NCBI GenBank assembly: GCA_029747585.1
Contig: JAPEVF010000951.1
Coordinates: forward strand, 1-16,927
DNA length: 16,927 nucleotides
Reading direction: 5' to 3'
DNA from: Pleurotus djamor
Lineage: Eukaryota > Basidiomycota > Agaricomycetes > Agaricales > Pleurotaceae
Below, piece after piece: positions 1-10,418 of this stretch (the stretch's first letter is position 1; every line of letters starts with the position of its first letter). The translations under genes were made by a program, and so were the position numbers. The notes beneath the pieces were generated by a model. The model saw nothing but the letters and a program-made list of their open reading frames with translations, had not been told where the DNA came from and made no database searches.

Positions 1-42
1 TGGTACTGGTATCATCCAAAACTTCCCTCCTGCAGCCCAAGT

Positions 43-1869
43 ATGCCAAAGTCAGTCCGTCTCCTCGTTCTCATTGCCGTCCCTATGCTTCATTGCACTG
101 ATGTTCTCCATACACCCCCAGCGATCCTCCCGTTCAATATTCGAAGAAGCGATTGATTGTCTGCTGCGATGGCACGGGACAAGCTGACTCCCATGGATCG
201 CAGGTTATCCCATCCAACGTCGCTCGGTTCGCTCGTGCTTTACAAGTATCGGAAAAGTTACCTCCAAGCAAAGAAGATAATCGACCATACAACGAGGAAA
301 TCCAGCAAGTTGTTCTTTATCAAACCGGCGTTGGTACGGACTCCACTGCGAGCGTTAGTGGTACTGTCTCTGGTAAAACAGCTGGTGAGTTCATGTCGTT
401 TGTTGCTGTTTTCCTTCGCTCATTCTAGGCACCTGGTACTTAGAGATGTTTGGACATGGAGTGGATAACCATGTGCTTGAAGCCTATTATTTCTTCGTGA
501 ACAACTACGAACCCGAAGACGAGATCTACATCTTTGGGTTCTCAAGAGGGGCTTTCACAGCAAGAGCGATTTCGTCATTTATTTGCCATGTAAGTTTCTT
601 GCAATTGAATCTAGCAATCCGTTCTTTTGACACTAACGGGGAATTATAGGCTGGGCTATTGCAGAAGAAATACGCCGATCATTTACCAGTCATATTCGAA
701 GCATACAAAGCTCGGCAGCCAGATTCTGACCCTAAGAATGAATGGAAGGCTTTAGAACAGTCGCCTGATCTTCACACAAAAATCCACCCTCCCGGTCTGA
801 CGATCAGTATCCTGGGCGTATGGGACACCGTAGGTAGCATCGGTATACCCGAGACGTGGGCTTCCAGTTACCTTGGGTGGACTGGGGTAAGAGATGGTTG
901 GAACAAACAACATGATCATCATGACATGGGTATCGTTAGAACCCCCAAGCGTAAGTTGGTTTCTCACATATAGCTTGGTACTTTCATGACTTACTATGGG
1001 TATCTACAGGCGGTCATAAGTTTACTCTCCCATACGTCAAGGCGGCATTCCAAGCTCTTGCGCTAGACGAGCATCGAATGTCGTTCAGTCCCACACTATT
1101 CTTCGACCCAACCCCCACAGCGGAGCCACCAGCCGACAACACTCAGCTTCAGCAGTGTTGGTTCCCCGGCGTTCATTCTGACGTCGGGGGCAGCTACGCT
1201 CGCGGGTACTTAGACATCTCCGACCTCGCTCTCGCGTGGATGATCGATAGGTGTTCCCCTCAGCTGGCCTTTGACAGAAAAGCTCTCCATGAGTGGATCC
1301 AAGAGCCCAGCTCGAAGTTTGAGCGTGGAGCAGTTGATTTCAAGAAGACTGAAATTTATGACACCAAGGCGAATCCCTCGCGATGGGGTCTTTCGAAGCT
1401 GAATGATAGTTTTGTGGGACATTGGAAGGTCGCTGGGAGCCGCGTACGGACGCCTGGTCAGTACTTCCTAAAGGAGCATCACGACAAAAACAAGAAGCTA
1501 TCATATGGAACGAACGAGTTCATCCATCCATCCGTCCGTGTGCGTCTCATGCAGAACAAGAACCTCGCCAACTCGAAAGACCATTACCTCCCCCCTTCCT
1601 TGAAGGGCTTCGTACTCAAAAGGTATCATGACCAGGCTGGCGATGGGTGGAAGTGGGTGAAGGAGGTCGAAGTGGATGGTCAGAAGCACACTGTGGAGTT
1701 GAGGGAGTATAAGATCTATCGAGGCCGTGGGTACTTTGAGGAAGAGATGTTGACGGAGGAGGCGAAAGAGTGGATTGATGATCCTCAAGCCGACGAGGAC
1801 GTCAACCTAGTTGCCGATGACGAACCGAAGACTTGGGGGCAGACTTTGAGAAGCTGGATGCCCTTTTGA
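43..1869 (+). CDS. DUF2235 alpha/beta hydrolase, tandem copy 1 (525 aa)
   Basis: Five coding exons: 43-50, 122-384, 444-589, 650-950, 1010-1869; all introns GT-AG. The protein belongs to the DUF2235 family, the fold of the bacterial Tle1 phospholipases; fungal members are predicted serine ester hydrolases with unknown substrate. Seen: N-terminal LIVCCDGTGQ strand (about residues 14-23), nucleophile elbow GFSRGAFTAR with Ser124, GVWDTVGSIG with Asp198, and WFPGVHSDVGGSY with His295, which together make a plausible Ser-Asp-His triad. No signal peptide or membrane helix is evident, so a cytosolic site is inferred. The start is the ATG at 43: exon 2 has no in-frame ATG before the conserved core, and splicing the 8-base exon gives MPN- then the same -KKRLIVCCDG start as in copies 2 and 3. 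The window begins only 42 bases upstream, so the promoter is not visible. The family assignment is firm; the substrate is unknown. Confidence 0.88.
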
Positions 1870-3094
1870 CCAACACTGAGTTGACGTTGACATGCCTGCT
1901 CTGTAAGTTCGCTGTTACCTCAAATACCATGTGTACAGTATCATACTTATAATATAAACTGGCGAGCGTCCCACACGCACGAGCGCACCAGTACTGGCAC
2001 CATCCTGTGCGTGCCGATACTTGCACTGACAAATTTTCGATCGCCACACAGGAACCAAGGTCGCGGTGGATTTCAAGGCACTATCGCCGCTCGCAATTTG
2101 GGCATATCTGGCTTGGAATTGAAGTAACTCTTTTTCCGGCTGAGCTCGGTCAGTTGTGTTCACACCTTATCGGTTTGTAAGTAGTACGAGGGGGCCGGCA
2201 AGGGGCAGGAGGGGCGTCTGACCCCCGGCGCTAAAGCGACGAAAGCTTGTGTTCCTGTTCGTCGCGCACTTTGTTCAGCATTCCTTGAGGCACAGGACTT
2301 CATTCAACATCTCCATTTCTTGAGCAACTTGATAGGATCGGTATATACGCGCCTCACGAACGTTCTCACATATTCCAATTGGGGAGGCCTAAAATACCTC
2401 TTCCCCTCAAGCCACAGGTCCAATCAAGTCCAATCCTTGATGTTGATTCAACTCTTCGTACGGCGTACTGTTGCTCAATCACTTCTGAGCTCAGATGACT
2501 GTGCTCACGGACTGTGGCCCGTATGGGTTGCTTGAGGCCCATGGCGCGGGGACCTCCCTCAACGCTCAAGAATTCATCCACTCCCATTCTAAATGTAATA
2601 CATCCAGACGCGTCAGCACGTTAGTAGGAACTCAGCGTACGTGCTCATAAGGCTCAAGGACCATTGGCAGGCTCAACCGAGCGAAGCTCTGCAATCTCAC
2701 CCCTTGCAGTCGGTCCCTTTCCTTGCTCTACTCCGTATACGCCAATCGACGTCGCTTCATGGAATCCGTCACAGGTCCAGAATCCCTCCTTTGCTATTTA
2801 TTCTTCAGTGATTACTCCATCAATGCTCGACGGAAACACCGTCTTACCANCCCCCCAGCGCTCGGCGCACGTACTATTCCGACATCGCCAGCCAATGGCT
2901 CTGGTTTCAGAGGCGCTTTGTCTGCCGTGTTCGACGTTTGACCTGTGAACTACCCGCGGGGGAACACATCGCGCCCTGCTTACTCGGCGGCACTCCCAAT
3001 TCGTAGAATGTAAAACGTGCCTTTGCATTCAGTTGATTCGCTTTTATAGCGAAGATAGAGTTGTGTTGGTATCATCCAATAAACCTCCCCAAGC
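1870..3094. other. Intergenic region between DUF2235 copies 1 and 2 (1.2 kb)
   Basis: No ORF here has family features or matches the neighbouring genes. The first 100 bases hold an AT-rich stretch with AATATAAA near 1951 that could serve copy 1 polyadenylation. A GC-rich block lies at about 2190-2235, and an imperfect hairpin at about 2381-2406 (GGGGAGG against CCTC-TT-CCCC). The 3' part is the likely promoter of copy 2 and holds three TCGACG hexamers (2746, 2827, 2931). One N sits at about 2850 beside a run of C. Confidence 0.5.
2929..2947 (+). promoter_or_regulatory. Shared 19-base upstream element, copy 2
   Basis: GTTCGACGTTTGACCTGTG occurs here, 166 bases before the copy 2 ATG, and again exactly at 5463-5481, 156 bases before the copy 3 ATG. 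The flanks are only patchily similar. It is either a retained control site or a remnant of the duplication; its function is inferred from position only. Confidence 0.4.
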
Positions 3095-4912
3095 ATGCCC
3101 AAGTAGGCCTTCTTATCCTTCTGGCCGCATCGATTCTTAACTGACTGCTGCGATCTTCAGCCATTCTCCCACTCAGTACGCCAAGAAACGGCTCATCGTG
3201 TGCTGTGATGGCACAGGACAAGCTAACTCACATGGATCGCAGTCTATCCCATCCAACGTTGCTCGTTTCGCGAGGGCTTTACAAGTATCAGAAAAGCTAC
3301 CTCCTAGCCCAGACCGACCATACAACCAGGAGGTACAGCAAGTTGTTCTCTATCAGACCGGTATTGGCACAGACGACACTGCAAGCCTCAGTGGCAGTGT
3401 AGCTGGTAAAACAGCTGGTAAGCTAGCCTCCGCTCTTCGTCACCATATCTACGCTCAATCAAGAAATTTCGGTAGAAATGTTTGGACATGGATTAGACAA
3501 CCATGTGCTCGAAGCGTACTATTTCTTCGTCAATAACTATGAACCCGAAGATGAGATTTACATCTTCGGGTTCTCCAGAGGTGCTTTCACGGCGAGAGCT
3601 ATTTCGTCATTTATATGCCGTGTAAGTCGTGTTTTTAANCCCCCCCCCGCTCCTATTATACTAAACGCACCCCGTAGGTCGGTTTATTACGAAATCAATA
3701 TGTGGATTATCTGCCGGTGATATTCGAAGCATACAAGGTTCGACGATCGGATAAATCTTCTCGTGACAGATGGGATGCATTACTCGACAAAGAGACGTCT
3801 ATTCTCAACGATAAAATCCACCCTCCTGGTTTGACTATCAGCATTCTTGGCGTATGGGACACTGTAGGTAGCATCGGTATCCCCGAGACTTGGGCCTCCA
3901 GTTATCTTGGGTGGACCGGAGTGAGAGAGAATTGGAATAAGCACCTAGAGTACCATGATATGGATATCGTCAGAACTCCTAATCGTAAGCATCTCCTCTC
4001 ACACGCAGACAGTACTTTCACGACTTACGCTGAGCTCTTCTAGGTCGTCATAAATTTTCTCGGCCCTACGTAAATGCAGCTTTCCAAGCTCTTGCGCTGG
4101 ATGAGCATAGGATGTCGTTCACCCCCACCCTCTTCTTCGACCCAACCCCAGTCTCCGAGCAAGCAGCTAGTGATGCCGCGCTGCAGCAATGCTGGTTCCC
4201 TGGTGTCCACTCTGACATCGGGGGTAGTTACGCGCGCGGATACTTGGATATCTCTGATCTCGCCCTGGCGTGGATGATTGATCGGTGCTCTTCCTCCTTG
4301 GCCTTTGACAGAGATGCTCTGAGGGTTTGGATCAAAGCGCCGACCTCGAAGTTTGAGCTCCAGCGAGGGCAAGCCGAGTTGAAAACAACGGATCTATATG
4401 ACACCAAGATCAACCCCCCTCGCTGGGGTCTTTCCAAGCTAAATGATAGCTTTGTTGGACATTGGAAGGTCGCTGGAAGCCGAGTACGGACGCCTGGTCA
4501 GTATTTCCTAGGAAAGTATCATGACAAAGACAAGAAGCTATCGTATGGAACGAACGAGCTCATCCATCCATCCGTTCGTCTGCGTCTCATGGCGAACAAG
4601 CGTCCTCCAAAGGCTTGGGAGAACTACTTGCCTCCCTCCATGAAAGGATTTGTCCTCAAACGGTATCGTGATAAAAATAACATTGATGGGTGGAAATGGG
4701 TGAAGGAGGTGGAAGTGGATGGTCAGAAGCACACTGTAGAGTTGAGGGAGCATCAGATCCCTCGCGATGCTGGGTGCCTTGAGGAGGAGATGTTGACACA
4801 GGAGGCGAAAGAGTGGATTGATGATCCTGAAGCTGACAAGAATATCGCTCTGGTCGCAGACGACGAACCGAAGACTTGGGCACAGACATTCAGAAGCTGG
4901 ATGCCCTTTTGA
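3095..4912 (+). CDS. DUF2235 alpha/beta hydrolase, tandem copy 2 (528 aa)
   Basis: Five coding exons: 3095-3102, 3161-3417, 3476-3621, 3678-3984, 4044-4912. Intron positions and phases match copies 1 and 3. Predicted serine ester hydrolase of the DUF2235 (Tle1-like) family; substrate unknown. Seen: GFSRGAFTAR with Ser122, GVWDTVGSIG with Asp198, WFPGVHSDIGGSY with His295. The protein is visibly closer to copy 1 than to copy 3; for example copies 1 and 2 share GLSKLNDSFVGHWK and end in SWMPF. The first exon encodes ATGCCCAA and joins to C to give M-P-N, as in copy 1; its donor is GTAGGC. Intron 3 (3622-3677) contains an N and a run of C, a sequencing weak point that does not touch coding sequence. 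No stop or frameshift, so the copy looks functional. Confidence 0.88.
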
Positions 4913-5618
4913 TATACGACTGTTTTCTCAGCATACCTTGGCATCCAAATTCCCTACCACCTCTTCCCTTTGAAACAATATTTGTAACTCTTAATAGCAA
5001 TATACACGGGCAATCACCTTCAACATATGTACATAACTTCAATTACTACTAGCTCAGAGCCGCAGTTGACCAGGTTTCGATCACCTGTTGCACTGGACAT
5101 CCTGAGCGTTACGGTACTTGTGTGCATCAAGTGCGGGGATCCACCACCTGCTTCGCTCCATGAGGGCTTCGAGCCTCCGTATCTCCAATCCTGCCGATGA
5201 CTCACGCATTTTGAACGTTCACTCGTGTCCATATGTCTGATTGGACGCGAATGACAATCCGAAGACCACGCGAAATGCATTCATTTTACTCTTTGTTATC
5301 CAATGATCACTCCAGGATCGCTCCATAGATTCTCTCAACGCCATCCTCAACGGAGGTATATCTCTCGGTGGACATACTGTGCCGAGTATGAACAGATGGC
5401 CCTGACCCCGCACTGGGCTTATTCGGCGCCCAAACGCTCTCTGCCTATCATGTTCGACGCAGGTTCGACGTTTGACCTGTGCGGTCCTGTTGTGTCCCTC
5501 CGTAAGGAACATAGCTTCGTCACGTTCTCTCGGCCATGTCAATGGTTTATGTCTTGGCCAATGTTTCGGTATAATACCCAGTCCAGAGGGTACTCACAGG
5601 CCAAAAATCCCCCCAAGT
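4913..5618. other. Intergenic region between DUF2235 copies 2 and 3 (0.7 kb)
   Basis: No supported gene. The ORFs on either strand here are short and without recognisable motifs. The 3' half is the presumed promoter of copy 3 and carries the 19-base element shared with copy 2. An AT-rich stretch at about 4970-5010 is the likely 3' end of the copy 2 transcript. Confidence 0.5.
5452..5481 (+). promoter_or_regulatory. Shared upstream element, copy 3, with doubled core
   Basis: The 19-base element lies at 5463-5481. Its first eight bases, GTTCGACG, also occur at 5452-5459, 11 bases earlier, so the core is repeated about one helical turn apart. Copy 2 has a single core at the matching place. Regulatory function is inferred. 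Confidence 0.4.
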
Positions 5619-7452
5619 ATGACGACGTAAGTCCCTGCTCACTTCGTATCGTGATGTTTTACTTTTACTCTTACTGACTGCTTTTCGTACGCTCCAGCGA
5701 TTCTCTCGTCCAGTGCGCCAAGAAACGGCTGATCGTGTGTTGTGATGGTACAGGCCAAGCTGACTCGCACGGAAAACAAGTTGTTCCATCCAATGTCGCT
5801 CGGTTCGCTCGCGCACTTCAAGTGTCGGAAAAGATACCCGCCAACGAAGCGGAGAATCGACTACATGACGAGGAGGTGCAGCAAGTCGTGCTCTATCAGA
5901 CTGGGATTGGCACAGATACCACTGCGAGTCTGAGTGGTGCTATCGCTGGAAAAACGGCCGGTAAGCTGACGTCTTTCTTTTGACGTCGTTCCGCTAAATC
6001 TGGGAGAACAGAGGCGTTCGGGTACGGGTTGGATATCCACGTCCTCGAAGCGTACTATTTCTTCGTCAATAACTTCGAAAGCTTGGATGAAATCTATATC
6101 TTTGGATTTTCCAGAGGTGCTTTTACCGCAAGGGCCATCTCGTCATTTATTTGTCACGTACGTGTTTTTCATTTTGACAATCCGTTATCCGACATTCATC
6201 GATCATCATTTACGTCTACAGGTTGGACTATTGAAAAAGCAGTATGTCGATTATCTCCCGGTGATCTACGAAGCGTACAAGAAGCGTCGAGAGGACGATG
6301 AAGGTCGGAAGTATTGGAGAGATTGGCTCAAGAAGCACGAGTCTATTCTCAATGACAAGATTCACCCTGCTGGTGTGACTATCAGCATTCTTGGTGTGTG
6401 GGACACAGTGGGTAGTCTTGGTATTCCCGAGACTTGGGCATCGAGTTACCTGGGATGGACTGGCGTGCGGGAGAATTGGAACGAGTATTTTGCCTATCAT
6501 GATATGAGCATACCCAGACATTCTTCTCGTAAGTCTGATAGATTCATGACGACCACCTTACTGACAAACCTTTCTAGGTCGACGTAAATTCGATCGCCCC
6601 TACGTGAATTCGGCTTTCCAAGCTCTTGCGTTGGACGAACATAGGATGTCGTTCAGTCCAACCCTCTTCTACGACCCGACCCCCGTCCAAGAGCAAGCCT
6701 CCAGTGATGCCACTCTGCAGCAATGCTGGTTCCCTGGCGTTCACTCCGACATTGGCGGCAGCTACGAGCGCGGATACCTGGACATATCCGATCTCGCCCT
6801 CGCCTGGATGATCGATAGGTGCTCCCCGACTCTGGCCTTCGATAGAAAGGCTCTGAGCGTTTGGATCAAAGAACCAAGCTCGGAGTTTAAGGATGGAGAA
6901 CTCGACCAGCGCGTTCCCTTGCGCAACAGGAACAACGAACCATTGGTAGACCAGCACTGGGGTCTTTCGAGACTACATGACAGCTTCCTTGGCCATTTCA
7001 AGTACGCTGGTAGCCGAGTACGGACGCCTGGTCAGTACTTCCTAGGGAAGTATCGCGACGAGGCGAAGACGCGGCCGTACATAACCAACGAGTTCATTCA
7101 TCCTTGCGTTCGAGTGCGTCTCATGGCGAACAAGCGCCCTCCCAAGGATCCCTACGCTTGGGAGCCCTACCTTCCCCCCTCGATGAAAGGATTTGTGCTC
7201 AAGCCTCATCGCGATGAAGCTGGTGATGGGTGGAAGTGGGTGAAAGATGTCGAAGTCGAGGGCCAGAAGTATACTGTGGAGTTGAGGGAACACAAGATCC
7301 ACCGCGGCTTCGGGTACCTCGAAGAGGAACTGCTAACGGAGGAGGCGAAAGAGTGGATCGATGATCCCGAAGCCGACAAGAAGTTTGACCCCATCGCAGA
7401 CGACGAACCGAAGACCTGGGCGCAAACTGTCCGAGGTTGGCTGCCCTTTTGA
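5619..7452 (+). CDS. DUF2235 alpha/beta hydrolase, tandem copy 3 (532 aa)
   Basis: Five coding exons: 5619-5626, 5698-5960, 6012-6157, 6222-6528, 6578-7452. Predicted DUF2235 (Tle1-like) serine hydrolase, substrate unknown. Seen: LIVCCDGTGQ, GFSRGAFTAR with Ser124, GVWDTVGSLG with Asp200, WFPGVHSDIGGSY with His297, so all expected catalytic positions are kept. It is the most divergent copy: the start is MTTDSLVQ rather than MPN-, FGYGLDIH replaces FGHGxDNH, and the stretch at about residues 340-368 before WGLS does not resemble the other copies. The first exon is ATGACGAC with a good GTAAGT donor, the clearest of the three and the best support for the 8-base exon model. The gene ends 272 bases before the next gene. 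Confidence 0.88.
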
Positions 7453-7724
7453 TAAACGAAGTGCTGTACATGGACTGTGTATTTCCTGATACCCTACAAC
7501 TGGCCTCGGATATTAAAATAGGAATCTGCGTGCTTGTACGTGTACGATGAGGGAACAAAGACCCCTCCTTATAGGAAGCCCCTGACGACGGTGTTCTTGT
7601 GTTTCGATTAGTGCGGAAGGCGCCCAAAACACCTTGAAAACGAACGATTCCAGCATGGCAGCCTCACGTACTCGAGGGTGCGCTCTGACTCCCTCATATC
7701 CTTGCTGTATCACGTCTTGCTGTG

Positions 7725-10418
7725 ATGCCTCGTTTTCAACTCCTCCCATATCACTTGAATGCACTCTTGTCTCAAATTCTTCTCCCATTCCTCATGCCGT
7801 CCCCAGATTCTTTTCAGGACACCTCGCTGCAAGATTGCACTCAGCCAGGGCCTTCCCATAATGAGCCCGCGCCCAGCACCTCCCGCATCAGCGAGGACGT
7901 GCTCACTCCGCCAGATTTCATAACATGTGTAGATCACTCGTCGGCTTTCTTCAGGATCCTCACGGCCCCGTTTACCCCCTCTCAGCCTTCGGAGCCGTGC
8001 CAGTCTCCCTCTTGCGACCCTTCGGCTTCAGAATGTCTTCCCTTCGAGGACACTCGTGCTGGGTGCCCGCTGGATGACGAAGAAAGTCGCACTGAATGTC
8101 CCCCAGACGACGATGTACCTTCAGTAGACCACCCACCCGGCTACTTGCCTAGTGTTCTTTCAAAAAGCATCTACACGCCTCATGGAAAGTGGGAATGGGC
8201 TGCTGAGAAACCCTTTGAGGACGTTGTCGAAGTGGCCTCGCTGCATAGCGGCAAAGCATCCTCAATAACATTCAACCAAGCGTCCATCGCGACCCGCAAG
8301 GTACAATATATCTGCCATTCGTGCGTTCTTCGCCACTCCATTTGTGCTCTTTGCTGACCTTTCCAATAGGTACCCCAAAGATTCGACTTCCTTCCTGTGC
8401 GATGTATGCCTCTTTTGGCCATCTCGGTCGTTTCGCGATAGACTTACCATGTTCATCTGTAGCTCGCACTGTATAAATGTCAACTTAAACCATTACAAGG
8501 AAACATCGTGCCTTCCGTCATAGGAGTGTCCACCTCCGCTGACAAGTTCAAGATAGCTACGGAACCGCCCCATCCCGTCTTTTGGATAGAAGCTTCGCCG
8601 GATATGCCGCATGTGTTGAAACATCGATGCGTAGAGGCGTTTCAAAAGTTGCATGATCGTGGAGTGCTTCACGGCCGCGCTGAACTTCGACACATGCTCA
8701 TTGGTGGCGACGCCAGGGTGACCATCGTTGGCTTCCGTGCGAGCAAGGCCCTTGAATCCAACGAGACCTTGGGGGTATTGAAGGCTACATCGGAGGAATT
8801 GTCAGCTGAGATGGACAGCGTCAAGAGACGAATCAACTATGCTGACCCCGCTACTTCCGAACAGGCTTCCGACTCGCCTCCACCGTACTCTTTCATCACA
8901 ACTTCCTCTTCATCAACTCCCAGGAGATTCGTAATGCCAGGGACAACCTCGACCCAGCTTTACGATGCTCTGCGCCGCTTCTTCCACATTGTTGATGGAT
9001 TGATGAAAACCCACCCATCTAGTGTCGATCGGACGCACAACACCCCTCCCCCGCCGCCTAGTGCTGAAGCTGAAGGGATACTGAGTTCCCAAACAACCGA
9101 AGATGAGAACTCTCGTCCACATTATTTCCTGCGGGACAGAACTCCGCGGGCTCTCTTGGGTCGCAAACGGAAAGATGCGCCTGCGCACAGTACTCTCTCG
9201 TCGGCGTCCCAGAAACGCCCGCGTAGAGGGAAGCGGCCTCAGCCTCTATATGAGAAACCTATAACGCGACCGCTCCTACCCATTGAATGCTCCAAACCTC
9301 GCTTACCGCCGTCTCACTTAGTCATTCCTCATCTTCCGTTAAACCCCTCACCTCCCTCACCCGCAACGCCTTCTCCAGACCCACTCTTGCTCGTTTCCGG
9401 AACCGCCACGCCTCCGCCACCACATGTACCGCCACCGTCTCCGGAACCCCTCTCCCCCGTCGGTCGCCCATGGGTAGATGACCCCTACGGACGATCAAGA
9501 GGGCATAACAATTACTCACAGCTGGTCGCATTGGCCGTGAAGCGCGGCGTCCCCCGCTTTAGGCCAGGGCATTGCCGTAGCTCTAGCTCAATCTCAGATA
9601 CCAGGCCACCACTTCCCCAGTTGTCTGTTGATATCGAAAATCTCAATGGAGAACTGCCGTCGTCTAGCGACAATAACATTGGGAAGAGGAAACGAGACGA
9701 TGATTCAGATGCTCTTGCTGATACCCAACCGCGTAAGGTTCCAAAGGTGTTGAAGTGGTCAGACGGTGCTTTGCCTTCAAGCTCATCTTCCTCCAGCACT
9801 CAGATAGGACGGAGCATCCTTAAAAAGCATAATCCCCCAAGTATCCGATCGTTAGAAATGAGCCGCATAGCCGAGCTCTCTGATGATGAAGAGGAACCAG
9901 ATCTTCTTGCTTCACATGGGATACTTACAATTGAGGAAGTGGACCGAATAAACGACGGCTCAAGGGAGTTAGACGAGGAGTTAGAGGATGACCTAGACAT
10001 GTTGATTGACGCACAAGACTCGGACGATAACTTTCTCAACGGCCATCCAGTGCCTCTCGCTAACACAGACGAGGACATCGGCTCACAGTGCCAAGACACG
10101 ACGCTTTCTGAGGCACCCGCGGATGCTTCGGGGGTCAGCGACGTTGAACATCCGCTCCATCTTGACATCCAAAAGTCAGATAGTCTCTCGGCGCAGTCAA
10201 CACTAGCTTCGGCTTCGACTCCAGACGCCAGCGTTGCTCTTCCCTGTGATGACCCCAAAGTGCCGCTGGATGGACCAAGTAAAATGGGGATTTCACCTGG
10301 GGAGCATGAGGGGTCGGTGAACTTTGACCCGGACTCTCCGCAGTTATCCACCAAACACCCACCTTTCACCCGTTCGCTAAAGGGACTGTTGGTCAATCTT
10401 TTCGGGCTGCATGAGTGA
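7725..10418 (+). CDS. Kinase-like (pseudokinase) protein with long disordered nuclear-type tail (861 aa)
   Basis: Exons 7725-8320, 8370-8403, 8463-10418. The model uses donor GTGCGT at 8321 and donor GTATGC at 8404; phases close only with this pair. The fold resembles the protein-kinase-like domain common in Agaricomycetes: FLCDLALYKCQLKPLQG (about 207-223; an FxxExxxY helix with Asp replacing Glu), then NIVPSVIGV, then AFQKLHDRGVLHGR (about 269-282), RHMLI, and VTIVGFR (about 296-302). Catalytic Asp of HGD/HRD is Arg282 and metal-binding Asp of DFG is Gly300, so phosphotransfer is unlikely. The N-terminal ~170 residues are Ser/Pro/Asp-rich. The tail (about 330-840) is Pro/Ser-rich with basic clusters at about 444-468 and 617-621 (nuclear-localisation type) and acidic runs after 650. 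The ATG at 7794 is an equally possible start (838 aa). Function unknown; a nuclear scaffold is inferred only. Confidence 0.65.

Larger units (their letters stand above)
43..7452 (+). repeat. Three-gene direct tandem array of DUF2235 paralogues
   Basis: Units start at 43, 3095 and 5619, all in the same orientation, with no unrelated gene between them. Coding exons are similar over their full length and all four introns are at homologous sites, while intron and intergenic sequences have largely diverged. This shows DNA-level duplication rather than retrotransposition, old enough for the noncoding DNA to drift. The array may continue beyond the left edge. Confidence 0.85.

Noticed and set aside
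2664..3028. Overlapping ORFs on both strands upstream of copy 2
   Set aside because: They cross an N, have no recognisable motif or similarity to the DUF2235 genes, and lie where a promoter is expected.
5130..5200. tRNA-like B-box resemblance (GCTTCGAGCCT)
   Set aside because: No A box at the correct distance and no cloverleaf could be folded; no tRNA is called anywhere in the window.
5219..5677. 107- and 124-codon ORFs on opposite strands upstream of copy 3
   Set aside because: No domain or family feature; the + strand one runs over the copy 3 start exon and intron. Treated as chance ORFs.
43..7452. Bacterial type VI effector (Tle1) acquired by horizontal transfer
   Set aside because: The family relation is real, but each copy has four spliceosomal introns and the family is common in fungi, so recent transfer is not supported.
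7634..7861. 75-codon + strand ORF before the kinase-like gene
   Set aside because: It overlaps the kinase-like first exon in another frame and I found no splice join giving a better model.
8301..8396. Alternative splicing model for the kinase-like gene (donors at 8301 and 8397)
   Set aside because: It also keeps frame, but uses a weaker GTGCGA donor and loses the family-like PKDSTSFLCDLALYK stretch; the 8321/8404 donors give a better match to the domain.
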